In this document: one piece after another, positions 8,473 to 17,083 of the stretch
How the letters are laid out: each line of letters opens with the position of its first letter
Position numbering within the stretch: the first letter of the stretch is position 1
Assembly (NCBI RefSeq): GCF_001667585.1
Contig: NZ_LZJZ01000130.1
Span: forward strand, 57,095-121,094
Length of the DNA stretch: 64,000 nt
Source: Mycobacterium sp. E2733
GTDB taxonomy: Bacteria; Actinomycetota; Actinomycetes; Mycobacteriales; Mycobacteriaceae
Reading direction: 5' to 3'
Made by a program: the position numbers and the translations under genes
Notes under the pieces: generated by a model
Seen by the model: only the letters and a program-made list of their open reading frames with translations
What the model was told of the DNA's origin: nothing
Database searches by the model: none

Positions 8473-11400
8473 ATGACCCAAGTCTTCGTGCCCGGAGCGC
8501 GGCTCCGGCCACCGGCTGTACCGACCGCGGACCTCGTTGTCGATCCGCCGCCCGGGCCACCGTCTCCGGCGGCACCAGGCCTGCTGCGCCTGTTGCCGGC
8601 GGTGCTGACCGTCGCCGGAATGAGCGTCATGGCGGCGGTCTTCGGGTCGGGGCTGGGCGGCAGCCGCGCCCCGATGTTCCTGGCATTCCCGATCGTGATG
8701 CTGGCCTCGTCGGTGGTGACGGCTCTGGCCGGGCGCGGGGGCCGCCAGGGCGGCGGCATCGACGTCGAACGCCTTCGCTACCTCGAATACCTCAGCCGGC
8801 TGCGCGCAATCGTCACCGAAACCGCTGTGGCACAGCGTTCGTCGCTGATATGGAGTCAGCCCGACCCCGACACCCTGTGGACATTGATCGGCGGCCCCCG
8901 CATGTGGGAGCGGCGGGCGACCGACCCCGACTTCTGCCTAGTTCGATTCGGCACTGCCACCCAGCCGCTGGCCACCCGCCTGGTAGCCCCGCCGACCGGC
9001 GAGCCTGCCGACCCGGTGATCACCACCGCCCTGCACCACTTCCTGCGCACGCATTCCACGATCGTCGCGCCGGCGGCCATCGGCTTGCGGGGGCTCCCGC
9101 GTGTGAGGGTCGACGGCGATGCGACCGCGGCGCGGGGGACGCTGCGCGCGATGATCTGCCAACTTGCCGTCTTGCACCCTCCCGATGAGCTACTGATCGT
9201 CGCGGTGGCCAGCGACCGGAGCGGTGCGTGGTGGGAGTGGCTGAAATGGTTGCCGCACAACCAGCATCCGACCGCTGCCGATGGGTTGGGCGCGGTTCGG
9301 ATGGTGTATCGGAGTGTGCGGGAGGCGCGAAGCGCGCTCACGGGTGCGGGGCCGGCGCACGCGGTGGTGATCGCCGACCTGGACGAGAACGTCGACGACT
9401 TCGGGGGCGCGACCCTCGTCGAGGTCGGCAGCGGTCGCGACGGTGCGCCGGTGACGCTAAGCCGGCCGGGTGAAGCTCAGACGCTGACGGATCCGGACTG
9501 GTTGGACCCCCTGGACGCGCTGGTATGTGCACGCCGGTTGGCGATGTACCGGGCCGGCACGGCCCTTCCCGGCGACAACCGTGCGGATTGGCCGGGCCAG
9601 GCCGGAATCGGCGATGTGGACGATTTCGATCCGGTCCTGTTGTGGCGCAGCCAACACCACCGCGATCGGCTTCGCGTCCCGATTGGGACCCGGGCTGACG
9701 GCACCCGGGTGGAGCTGGACATCAAAGAGGCCGCGGAGAACGGCATGGGCCCACACGGCCTCTGTGTCGGCGCCACGGGGTCGGGCAAGTCGGAGCTACT
9801 GCGCGCGATCGCACTGGGGATGATGGCGCGTAACGCTCCCGATGTGCTCAATCTACTGCTCATCGACTTCAAAGGCGGAGCAACGTTTCTCGATTACGCG
9901 CGAGCGCCGCACGTGGCCGCGGTCATCACGAACCTCGCCGACGACGCGCCGCTGGTAGCTCGGATGCGCGACGCCCTGGCCGGTGAAATGAACCGTCGAC
10001 AACGGCTGCTGCGCGAGTCGGGCTGTGTCAGCGCCGCGGCATACGAACGGGTGCGCCGGGCCGGTGCCGCATCGACGGCCCTGCCCACCTTGTTCGTCAT
10101 CGTGGACGAATTTTCCGAGTTGCTCAGCCAGCATCCGGATTTCGCAGACCTGTTCGTGGCGATCGGGCGGCTCGGCCGGTCGTTGGGCATGCATCTGTTA
10201 CTGGCCAGCCAACGACTCGACGAGGGCCGGTTGCGCGGACTGGATGCCCACCTTTCCTATCGGCTCTGCTTGAAAACCCTATCGGCCGGAGAATCGCGCG
10301 CGGTGCTGGGAACACTCGACGCCCATCAACTGCCGAATACTCCTGGGGCGGGTTACCTCCGCACGAGCGACGGAGAGCTGACCCGATTCCACGCTGCATA
10401 CGTGTCGGGACCGCTGCATGCCGGTACCCCGGCCGCAGCACCCGTTCCGGGACCTTCCGTGCGTCCGTTCGGCACTCAGAGAGTCGGCGCGATCGCCCAT
10501 GCCATCGAGGCCCGCGGATCCACCGAGCGGACGGTCCTGCACGCGGTCCTGGACCGGTTGTCCGGCCACGGGCCGCCCGCGCATAGAGTCTGGCTGCCGC
10601 CGCTGGGCAGGGCGCCCGAGCTGCACAGCCTGCTTCGCGATGCTGTGCTCGAGCCGGCCGCCCTGACGGTTCCGCTCGGCATAGTCGACCGTCCCTTCGA
10701 GCAGTCCCGGACACCGCTGATGGTCGATTTGCGCGGAGCCGCAGGCAATGTGGCGGTTGTCGGGGCGCCGCAGGCGGGTAAGTCGACGGCACTGCGCACA
10801 TTGATCACGGCGCTGGCGGCCACTCACGACCCGGTGCAGGTGCAGTTCTACTGCCTGGATTTCGGCGGCGGGACGTTGACATCGACACGGGCAATCCCGC
10901 ATGTCGGTGCGGTCGCCGGCAGGGCCGAACAGCGACTCGTCGCGCGGATCGTTGCCGAATGCGAGTCGGTTGTCCGTTCGCGGGAGGCCATCTTCGGTGA
11001 CCACGGAATCGGGTCGATCACGCAATACCGTCAGCTACGGGCGCAACGCACGGCGCCCGACACGGATCAGTTTGGGGACGTCTTCCTTCTCGTCGACGGC
11101 TGGGCGACTCTGCGCGAGGAATTCGGCACGCTGGCGGAGTCGATCACCGCTCTTGCGACGCAAGGCCTTTCGTTCGGCGTGCACGTCGCGTTGTCAGCCT
11201 CGCGATGGGCCGAGATCAGGCCGGCACTGCGGGACCAGATCGGCACCCGCATCGAGCTGCGGTTAGGTGACCCCGCCGATTCCGAAGTGGACCGCAAAGC
11301 CGCGCAACACGTGCCCCACGGCAAACCGGGCCGCGGTCTTGCCGGCGACGGTTCGCACATGATGATCGCCCTGCCCCTGGCCGAGATCGGTCCGGCCGAA

Positions 11401-12162
11401 TCTGTTGCTCCGCCAATACCGTTGCTGCCCAGCATGGTGGAGCGTGACACCCTCGTAGACCGGGTGGGCGGCGGACAAATCGTTTTGGGCATCGACGAGC
11501 GTCGGCTGCGGCCGGTGACGTGTGAGTTCGACCGACAGGCTCATCTTCTCGTGGTTGGCGACAAGGAGTGCGGGAAGACCGCGACGCTACGGACACTGTG
11601 CCGCGAGATAGTCCGGACGAAGACCCACGCGCAAGCCCACCTCGTGGTCGTCGATTTCCGGCGCTCGCTGCTCGGCGTCGTCGAGTCCGAGCACCTCGCG
11701 GGGTATGCCATGTCGCCTGGCGCGCTCGCCGGAATGCTGCCAGACCTGCTCGACCTGTTGCGGCGCCGAATGGCCCCGGCCGACGCGAGCCATGCCCAAC
11801 TGCGTTCCGGTGCCTGGTGGTCGGGGCCCGATCTCTACCTCGTCGTCGACGATTACGATCTGGTCGCCGGTCCGGCAGGCAACCCGCTGGCGCCGATCGC
11901 CGAATACCTGCCCTACGCAACGGATCTGGGGTTGCATCTCGTCATAGCGCGGCGCAGCGGTGGGGTGGAGCGGGCGTTTTTCGAGCCGTTGCTGGCGGGC
12001 CTACGTGACCTCGGCTGCATGACGCTGGTGATGAGCGGATCTCCCGTCGGGGACGTGCCGTTCGCATCCCGTCGCCCAGCGCGGTTACCGCCCGGCCGCG
12101 GTTTCCTGCACACCAGCGCGGGCGACGAAGAGCTCGTCCAGGTGGCCTGGACTCGGCCGTGA
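8473..12162 (+). CDS. eccC4: ESX-4 motor ATPase EccC4 (three FtsK/SpoIIIE domains)
   Basis: A 1229-residue single-chain EccC. Two transmembrane helices (about 50-100) precede a DUF domain and three ATPase modules with Walker A motifs GATGSGKS (433-440), GAPQAGKS (764-771) and GDKECGKT (1029-1036). The first module has a full Walker B (LLLIDFKGG; IVDEFSELL) and should be the hydrolysing one. Modules 2 and 3 have divergent P-loops and likely serve regulation and recognition of the substrate signal. A near-perfect AGGAGGGAGG precedes the ATG. It begins the run eccC4, Rv3446c-like, esxU, esxT. Confidence 0.96.
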   Translation: MTQVFVPGARLRPPAVPTADLVVDPPPGPPSPAAPGLLRLLPAVLTVAGMSVMAAVFGSGLGGSRAPMFLAFPIVMLASSVVTALAGRGGRQGGGIDVERLRYLEYLSRLRAIVTETAVAQRSSLIWSQPDPDTLWTLIGGPRMWERRATDPDFCLVRFGTATQPLATRLVAPPTGEPADPVITTALHHFLRTHSTIVAPAAIGLRGLPRVRVDGDATAARGTLRAMICQLAVLHPPDELLIVAVASDRSGAWWEWLKWLPHNQHPTAADGLGAVRMVYRSVREARSALTGAGPAHAVVIADLDENVDDFGGATLVEVGSGRDGAPVTLSRPGEAQTLTDPDWLDPLDALVCARRLAMYRAGTALPGDNRADWPGQAGIGDVDDFDPVLLWRSQHHRDRLRVPIGTRADGTRVELDIKEAAENGMGPHGLCVGATGSGKSELLRAIALGMMARNAPDVLNLLLIDFKGGATFLDYARAPHVAAVITNLADDAPLVARMRDALAGEMNRRQRLLRESGCVSAAAYERVRRAGAASTALPTLFVIVDEFSELLSQHPDFADLFVAIGRLGRSLGMHLLLASQRLDEGRLRGLDAHLSYRLCLKTLSAGESRAVLGTLDAHQLPNTPGAGYLRTSDGELTRFHAAYVSGPLHAGTPAAAPVPGPSVRPFGTQRVGAIAHAIEARGSTERTVLHAVLDRLSGHGPPAHRVWLPPLGRAPELHSLLRDAVLEPAALTVPLGIVDRPFEQSRTPLMVDLRGAAGNVAVVGAPQAGKSTALRTLITALAATHDPVQVQFYCLDFGGGTLTSTRAIPHVGAVAGRAEQRLVARIVAECESVVRSREAIFGDHGIGSITQYRQLRAQRTAPDTDQFGDVFLLVDGWATLREEFGTLAESITALATQGLSFGVHVALSASRWAEIRPALRDQIGTRIELRLGDPADSEVDRKAAQHVPHGKPGRGLAGDGSHMMIALPLAEIGPAESVAPPIPLLPSMVERDTLVDRVGGGQIVLGIDERRLRPVTCEFDRQAHLLVVGDKECGKTATLRTLCREIVRTKTHAQAHLVVVDFRRSLLGVVESEHLAGYAMSPGALAGMLPDLLDLLRRRMAPADASHAQLRSGAWWSGPDLYLVVDDYDLVAGPAGNPLAPIAEYLPYATDLGLHLVIARRSGGVERAFFEPLLAGLRDLGCMTLVMSGSPVGDVPFASRRPARLPPGRGFLHTSAGDEELVQVAWTRP

Positions 12163-13382
12163 ACGCACATCGCGCGGTCGTCGAAGCGGGTCCCGGCACC
12201 GTCCGCCGATTATGTTGCGGGGCAAGCGCGGTCGCTGACAACGAGGCGTCCGAGATCGTTCGGGCGGCCCTCGACGCGATAGACGATCGGGTCACGTTGG
12301 TGGGCGGGCACCCGGTCGCCGTTGCTTCGCTGTGGCGTGAAGCGCTGCGATCGGCGGCCTGTACGCGCGGCAAGGGCACGGTCGTCGTGCATCCGTCCTG
12401 GTGGTCGTCGTCGCGCGTCGGGGTGGTCAGCGCGGCAGCGGCCACCGTGTTCGATGGTGTCCTGGCGCGACCCCGGTCGTGGTTGCTGACGCGGGCTGCC
12501 TTTGCGGAATCGTCGGTCGTAGTGGAGATCACCGAGCGGATGGTGGTGATAGGTGGCGCCGAAGTCGCCGTAGCGCGTCGGCCGCAACCGCGTCGCGTCG
12601 CCGACGAGGTGGCGACCATCGTCGCCGGCCTGCCCGCTGCCACCGTCCTGATCGACACGCCGGGCACGGTCGCCGGAGCGACCGCCCTTGCGGCGTCGAT
12701 CGCCGACGCGGTGCGCGGCGGCGGGCAGACTGTGCTGCGAATCGACGACGCCCGGCTGGCCCGGCTGGCCCGATCCGGGGCGTCCGATCACGACGAGCCG
12801 ACTGAACAACGCGGACCTGGCGATCGTGTCCGATCGCGCGCACGGACACTGAGCGGTCTCGGCGCGGCCACCATGGTGCTGGCCGCGGCGGCCCCGGCCG
12901 CCGTCACCCTGGGCCGGCACGGCACGGTGGCCCCGTCGCGGGTGGAGGCCGCGCCCCCCGCATTCCTGGTGGAAGGCCGGATCGCACTCACGGTGCCCGC
13001 GGATTGGCCCACCCAACGAGTGGTCGCCGGGCCGGGCTCGGCCCGTGTGCAGGTGACTTCGCCGTCCGATCCGGAAGTGGCCTTGCACGTCACCCAGTCA
13101 CCGATCGCCGGCGAGACGCTGAGTGGTACCGCCGAGCGGTTGAAACACGCGATCGACGCCGAACCCCCGGGTGTGTTCGTCGACTTCAATCCCTCCGGGA
13201 CCAGTGCCGGCAGACCGGCGGTGACGTACCGCGAAGTCCGCGCCGGCCATCACGTGCGATGGGCGGTGTTCGTGGACGGGCCGGTCCGGATCAGCCTCGG
13301 GTGCCAGAGCCGGCCCGCGATGGAAGATGCCGTCCGCGCGGTCTGCGAGCAGGCGGTACGGTCCGCCCACGCCATCGGATGA
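12159..13382 (+). CDS. Type VII secretion-associated protein, Rv3446c family
   Basis: A 407-residue protein starting at a GTG that overlaps the eccC4 stop (GTGA). Residues 1-210 are an Ala/Val-rich globular region without motifs I recognise; about 228-255 form a hydrophobic helix (GAATMVLAAAAPAAVTL) and the rest is probably exported. The layout and position match the ESX-4-specific family typified by Rv3446c, of unknown biochemical role. It is fixed between eccC4 and the esx genes, so it probably acts in ESX-4 assembly or substrate handling. Confidence 0.85.
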   Translation: MNAHRAVVEAGPGTVRRLCCGASAVADNEASEIVRAALDAIDDRVTLVGGHPVAVASLWREALRSAACTRGKGTVVVHPSWWSSSRVGVVSAAAATVFDGVLARPRSWLLTRAAFAESSVVVEITERMVVIGGAEVAVARRPQPRRVADEVATIVAGLPAATVLIDTPGTVAGATALAASIADAVRGGGQTVLRIDDARLARLARSGASDHDEPTEQRGPGDRVRSRARTLSGLGAATMVLAAAAPAAVTLGRHGTVAPSRVEAAPPAFLVEGRIALTVPADWPTQRVVAGPGSARVQVTSPSDPEVALHVTQSPIAGETLSGTAERLKHAIDAEPPGVFVDFNPSGTSAGRPAVTYREVRAGHHVRWAVFVDGPVRISLGCQSRPAMEDAVRAVCEQAVRSAHAIG

Positions 13383-13432
13383 ACCTGGGAATCGGGTGGA
13401 ACCAAATGAGGATCGCCGGGGTCGAACTCAAT

Positions 13433-13750
13433 ATGGCTGCACCTGACACACTGAGTACCGACTTCGACCTGATGCGGTCGGTCGCGGGGATGACGGACGC
13501 CCGCAACGAGGAAATCCGGGCCATGCTGCAGGCGTTCATCGGCCGCATGAGCGGGGTGCCGCCATCGGTATGGGGTGGGGTCGCGGCCGCGCGGTTCAAA
13601 GATGTGGTGGATCGCTGGAACGCCGAGTCGTTGCGGCTCTATCACGTCCTGCACGCGATCGGCGAGACGATTCGGCACAACGCGGCCACGCTGCAGGAGG
13701 CCGGCCACGACCACGCAAACCACATCACCGCCGCCGGCGGGAAACTGTGA
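13433..13750 (+). CDS. esxU: WXG100 protein EsxU (ESX-4 substrate)
   Basis: A 105-residue helical-hairpin protein of the WXG100 family with the turn motif Trp47-Gly-Gly (PPSVWGG). ATG 13433 gives exactly the M. tuberculosis length. An in-frame ATG at 13379 would overlap the upstream stop as ATGA and add 18 residues, so the start is not certain. It is paired with esxT 15 bp downstream, as expected for a secreted heterodimer. Confidence 0.92.
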   Translation: MAAPDTLSTDFDLMRSVAGMTDARNEEIRAMLQAFIGRMSGVPPSVWGGVAAARFKDVVDRWNAESLRLYHVLHAIGETIRHNAATLQEAGHDHANHITAAGGKL

Positions 13751-13765
13751 TCGAAGGGATCATCC

Positions 13766-14062
13766 GTGGATTCGGCGCTTTCCTATGACTTCGGCGAAAT
13801 CGAGTATTCGGTGCGCCAGGAAATCCACACCACATCGGCGCGGTTCAACGCGGCGCTGGACGAATTGAGGTCGCAGATCGCCCCGTTGCAGCAGCTCTGG
13901 ACCCGCGAGGCCGCGGCCGCCTACCAGGTTGAGCAGCAGAAGTGGCACCAGGCGGCGACCGCCCTCAACGAGATGTTGATCGACCTCGGAAACGCGGTGC
14001 GCGACGGCGCAGACCAGGTGGCGGACGCCGATCGGCGGGCGGCCGGCCTCTGGGGACGGTAG
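13766..14062 (+). CDS. esxT: WXG100-like protein EsxT (ESX-4 substrate)
   Basis: A 98-residue partner of EsxU, GTG start preceded by GAAGGG. The segment VRQEIHTTSARFNAALDELR is very close to the M. tuberculosis protein. The turn motif is Trp45-Thr-Arg rather than W-x-G, a known peculiarity of EsxT as I recall. The heterodimer is presumed to be recognised by EccC4. It is the last gene of the ESX-4 operon, followed by a terminator. Confidence 0.93.
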   Translation: MDSALSYDFGEIEYSVRQEIHTTSARFNAALDELRSQIAPLQQLWTREAAAAYQVEQQKWHQAATALNEMLIDLGNAVRDGADQVADADRRAAGLWGR

Positions 14063-14078
14063 CCGCGCCCATGGCCGT

Positions 14079-14126
14079 CTGTGTGGTCCCGGTCGGAGGA
14101 GAGCCGCCGGGACCACACAGTCGTTT
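14079..14126 (+). terminator. Rho-independent terminator after esxT
   Basis: A perfect 14-bp inverted repeat (14079-14092 CTGTGTGGTCCCGG; 14107-14120 its complement) with a 14-nt loop is followed by TCGTTTT. This is a textbook terminator, rare in mycobacteria, separating ESX-4 from the rplM-rpsI operon. Confidence 0.88.
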
Positions 14127-14292
14127 TGACCTGCGGGGACACGCATCGGTAAGCTGCTCGGTTGGCGTGCGGTACGCCGGGCCTCGGGTCAATGTCGGTC
14201 GCCGAGAACCCTTCCTTTCGGACCCACCGCGAACGCCTGACCGGCACCCGGCTCGACCCGGGATCCACCTCGAGAAAGAAAAGGTAAGCGCT

Positions 14293-14736
14293 GTGCCCAC
14301 CTACGCGCCAAAGGCGGGTGACACCACGCGGTCGTGGTACGTCATCGACGCCACGGACGTGGTGCTTGGCCGTCTTGCCGTCGCGGCAGCCACCCTGCTG
14401 CGCGGCAAGCACAAGCCGACGTTCGCCCCCAACGTCGATGGCGGTGACTTCGTCATCGTCATCAACGCCGACAAAGTCTCCCTCAGCGGCGACAAACTGC
14501 AGAGCAAGCTGGCTTACCGCCACTCGGGGTATCCCGGCGGCCTGCACTCGCGCACCATCGGCGAGCTGATGGACAAGCACCCCGACCGCGTCGTCGAGAA
14601 GGCGATCGTCGGCATGCTGCCCAAAAACAAGCTCAGCCGTCAAATCCAGCGCAAACTCCACGTCTACGCCGGCCCGGAGCACCCGCACGCCGCTCAGCAG
14701 CCGGTTCCGTACGAGATCAAGCAGGTGGCCCAGTGA
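14293..14736 (+). CDS. rplM: 50S ribosomal protein L13
   Basis: A 147-residue uL13, identical in length to M. tuberculosis L13, with signatures SWYVIDATDVVLGRLA and HSGYPGGL. The GTG start is chosen from the PTYAPKAGD N-terminus; an AAAGG lies 8 nt upstream. It heads a two-gene operon with rpsI, with about 165 bp of leader after the esxT terminator that should hold the promoter. Confidence 0.98.
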   Translation: MPTYAPKAGDTTRSWYVIDATDVVLGRLAVAAATLLRGKHKPTFAPNVDGGDFVIVINADKVSLSGDKLQSKLAYRHSGYPGGLHSRTIGELMDKHPDRVVEKAIVGMLPKNKLSRQIQRKLHVYAGPEHPHAAQQPVPYEIKQVAQ

Positions 14737-15221
14737 CCGAAACTACCGAGGCCCTGGAATCCACGGCCACCCCGGAGACGCCTGACGTTCCGGCCGAGGC
14801 GCCCGCCCCCGCGGCCGCCGAGGCGTACGTCTTCGACCGGCCCATCCAGACCGTCGGCCGCCGCAAGGAGGCCGTGGTGCGGGTGCGCCTGGTGCCCGGC
14901 ACCGGCAAGTTCGACCTGAACGGCCGCAGCCTGGAGGACTACTTCCCCAACAAGGTGCACCAGCAGCTCATCAAGGCTCCGCTGGTCACGGTCGACCGGG
15001 TGGAGAGCTTCGACATCTTCGCCCTGCTGCACGGCGGCGGCCCGTCGGGGCAGGCCGGTGCGCTGCGCCTCGGCATCGCCCGGGCGCTGATCGTGGCGCA
15101 GCCCGAGGACCGGCCCGCGCTGAAGAAGGCCGGCTTCCTCACCCGTGACCCGCGCGCCACCGAGCGCAAGAAGTACGGCCTGAAGAAGGCCCGCAAGGCG
15201 CCTCAGTACAGCAAGCGCTGA
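14733..15221 (+). CDS. rpsI: 30S ribosomal protein S9
   Basis: A 162-residue uS9. The first ~35 residues are an Ala/Pro/Glu-rich mycobacterial extension; the conserved fold starts at PIQTVGRRKEAVVRVRL and ends in the basic tail KKARKAPQYSKR that reaches the decoding centre. The GTG start overlaps the rplM stop (GTGA). The family length is about 130-150, so the N-terminal extension is slightly long. Confidence 0.98.
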   Translation: MTETTEALESTATPETPDVPAEAPAPAAAEAYVFDRPIQTVGRRKEAVVRVRLVPGTGKFDLNGRSLEDYFPNKVHQQLIKAPLVTVDRVESFDIFALLHGGGPSGQAGALRLGIARALIVAQPEDRPALKKAGFLTRDPRATERKKYGLKKARKAPQYSKR

Positions 15222-15245
15222 TCAACCATCACTTTCTGGCCGCAA

Positions 15246-15270
15246 CGGGGCTTCGAACTGGGAAGCCCCG
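15246..15270 (+). terminator. Hairpin after rpsI (terminator-like, no U-tract)
   Basis: CGGGGCTTC, a 7-nt loop and GAAGCCCCG form a perfect 9-bp stem 24 nt after the rpsI stop. No T-run follows, so it may be a mycobacterial-type terminator or a 3'-end stabiliser. Confidence 0.55.
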
Positions 15271-15370
15271 CGCTTGCGTCGGCGTGTCTGCGCGCAAACG
15301 CGCCCCGTTTCGGTCAGAAAAGAACGGGCACGTTAGGTGCTGAACCGTCGATTGTGAGAGGTTTGTCCGC

Positions 15371-16708
15371 ATGGGCCGACTATTCGGCACCGATGGCGTC
15401 CGCGGGGTCGCCAATCGGGAGTTGACCGCCGAACTGGCGCTGGAGCTGGGCGCCGCGGCCGCCCGGCACCTGGCGAGTTCGGGCGGACCGGGCCGGCGCG
15501 TCGCCGTGATCGGCCGCGACCCCCGGGCCAGCGGCGAGATGCTGGAGGCCGCGGTGATCGCCGGGTTGACCAGCCAGGGCGTCGACGCGCTGCGGGTCGG
15601 GGTTTTGCCCACGCCCGCGGTGGCCTACCTGACCGGCGCGTATGACGCCGACTTCGGGGTGATGATCTCGGCGTCGCACAACCCGATGCCTGACAACGGC
15701 ATCAAGATCTTCGGCCCCGGCGGCCGCAAGCTCGACGACGACACCGAGGACCGGATCGAGGCGCTGGTCACCGCGGAGGCCGGGCCGCGCCCCGTCGGCG
15801 CCGGGATCGGCCGCGTCATCGACGCCGAGGATGCCGACGACCGCTACCTGCGCCACCTGAGCAAGGCCACCACGTTGCGGCTCGACGGCCTGACCGTGGT
15901 GGTCGACTGCGCGCACGGCGCGGCCTCGTCGGTGGCGCCGCGCGCCTACCGCGCGGCCGGCGCCCGGGTGATCGCGATCAACGCCGAGCCCAACGGCCTC
16001 AACATCAACGACAACTGCGGCTCGACACACCTGGATTCGCTGCGCGCCGCGGTCATCGCCCACCGGGCGGACCTCGGCCTGGCCCACGACGGCGACGCCG
16101 ACCGCTGCCTGGCCATCGACGCCAACGGCGACCTCGTCGACGGCGACGCGATCATGGTCGTGCTCGCGCTGGCGATGCGGGAGGCTGGCGAGCTGGCCTC
16201 GGACACGCTGGTGGCCACCGTGATGAGCAACCTCGGGCTGCACCTGGCCATGCGCTCCGCCGGGATCACCGTGCGCACCACCGGCGTGGGTGACCGCTAT
16301 GTCCTCGAGGAACTGCGGGCCGGCGATTTCAGCCTCGGCGGCGAGCAGTCCGGCCACATCGTGATGCCCGCGCTGGGTTCCACCGGGGACGGCATCGTCA
16401 CCGGACTGCGCCTGATGAACCGGATGGTGCAGACGGGCTCGTCGCTGACCGCGCTCGCCGCGCCGATGCAGACCCTACCGCAGGTGCTGATCAACGTCCG
16501 CGTCGCCGACAAGGACATCGCCGCCGCGGCGCCCGCGGTGCGCACCGCCGTCGGCGACGCCGAGGCCGAACTCGGCGACACGGGCCGAATCCTGTTGCGC
16601 CCCTCCGGAACCGAGCCCGTCATCCGGGTCATGGTGGAAGCGCCCGAGGCGGACGTCGCCCAGCGCGTCGCGAATCGAGTCGCCGAGGCGGTCAGCTCCG
16701 CACACTGA
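15371..16708 (+). CDS. glmM: Phosphoglucosamine mutase
   Basis: Interconverts glucosamine-6-P and glucosamine-1-P on the route to UDP-GlcNAc and thus peptidoglycan and arabinogalactan linker. The 445-residue protein has the four alpha-phosphohexomutase domains: phospho-serine loop SASHNP with Ser102, metal-binding DGDADR, substrate loop GEQSGH and the C-terminal phosphate-binding RPSGTEP. The ATG opens the conserved MGRLFGTDGVRG. The other enzyme of the branch, glmS, lies 5 kb downstream. Confidence 0.98.
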   Translation: MGRLFGTDGVRGVANRELTAELALELGAAAARHLASSGGPGRRVAVIGRDPRASGEMLEAAVIAGLTSQGVDALRVGVLPTPAVAYLTGAYDADFGVMISASHNPMPDNGIKIFGPGGRKLDDDTEDRIEALVTAEAGPRPVGAGIGRVIDAEDADDRYLRHLSKATTLRLDGLTVVVDCAHGAASSVAPRAYRAAGARVIAINAEPNGLNINDNCGSTHLDSLRAAVIAHRADLGLAHDGDADRCLAIDANGDLVDGDAIMVVLALAMREAGELASDTLVATVMSNLGLHLAMRSAGITVRTTGVGDRYVLEELRAGDFSLGGEQSGHIVMPALGSTGDGIVTGLRLMNRMVQTGSSLTALAAPMQTLPQVLINVRVADKDIAAAAPAVRTAVGDAEAELGDTGRILLRPSGTEPVIRVMVEAPEADVAQRVANRVAEAVSSAH

Positions 16709-16751
16709 ATGCGGACGGAACCCCGGCGCATCTCCGAGCGTCGGATTAGGC

Positions 16752-17081
16752 ATGAGATTCGACAGGGGAGTACGACCGGCCACGTTGGCCCGTACCGAGA
16801 TTGACGTTCCGGCGACGCACCGAATCGCCGACCAATTCCGCGCCGCCGCCGACATCATCGACCGCGCCCTCAGCGATCAGCTGGGCCGGTTGGCGTTCGG
16901 CGGGCCCAGCGCGGGGCGGGCACACACCGCGCGAGGTGAGGCGCTGCGGGTCGAGCTGGAGCGGCTGGCCGCCCAAGTCGCGCAATGGTCGCGCGCGTCG
17001 GTCGAGATCGCAGCCGCCCTGCGGGCCAGCGCCGACCGCTACGCCGACGCCGAACTGTATGCCGCGGCACGGATCGCCTGA
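16752..17081 (+). CDS. Small EspC-like putative ESX substrate (Rv3440c-like)
   Basis: A 109-residue, mostly helical protein in the position of M. tuberculosis Rv3440c. Two amphipathic helices flank a Gly-rich turn (FGGPSAG, 49-55). Near the C-terminus it carries Tyr97-Ala-Asp-Ala-Glu101, matching the YxxxD/E secretion signal of type VII substrates. Length and layout recall the EspC family. The next gene starts 2 bp after the stop. Function as an ESX substrate is inference. Confidence 0.72.
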   Translation: MRFDRGVRPATLARTEIDVPATHRIADQFRAAADIIDRALSDQLGRLAFGGPSAGRAHTARGEALRVELERLAAQVAQWSRASVEIAAALRASADRYADAELYAAARIA

Positions 17082-17083
17082 TC

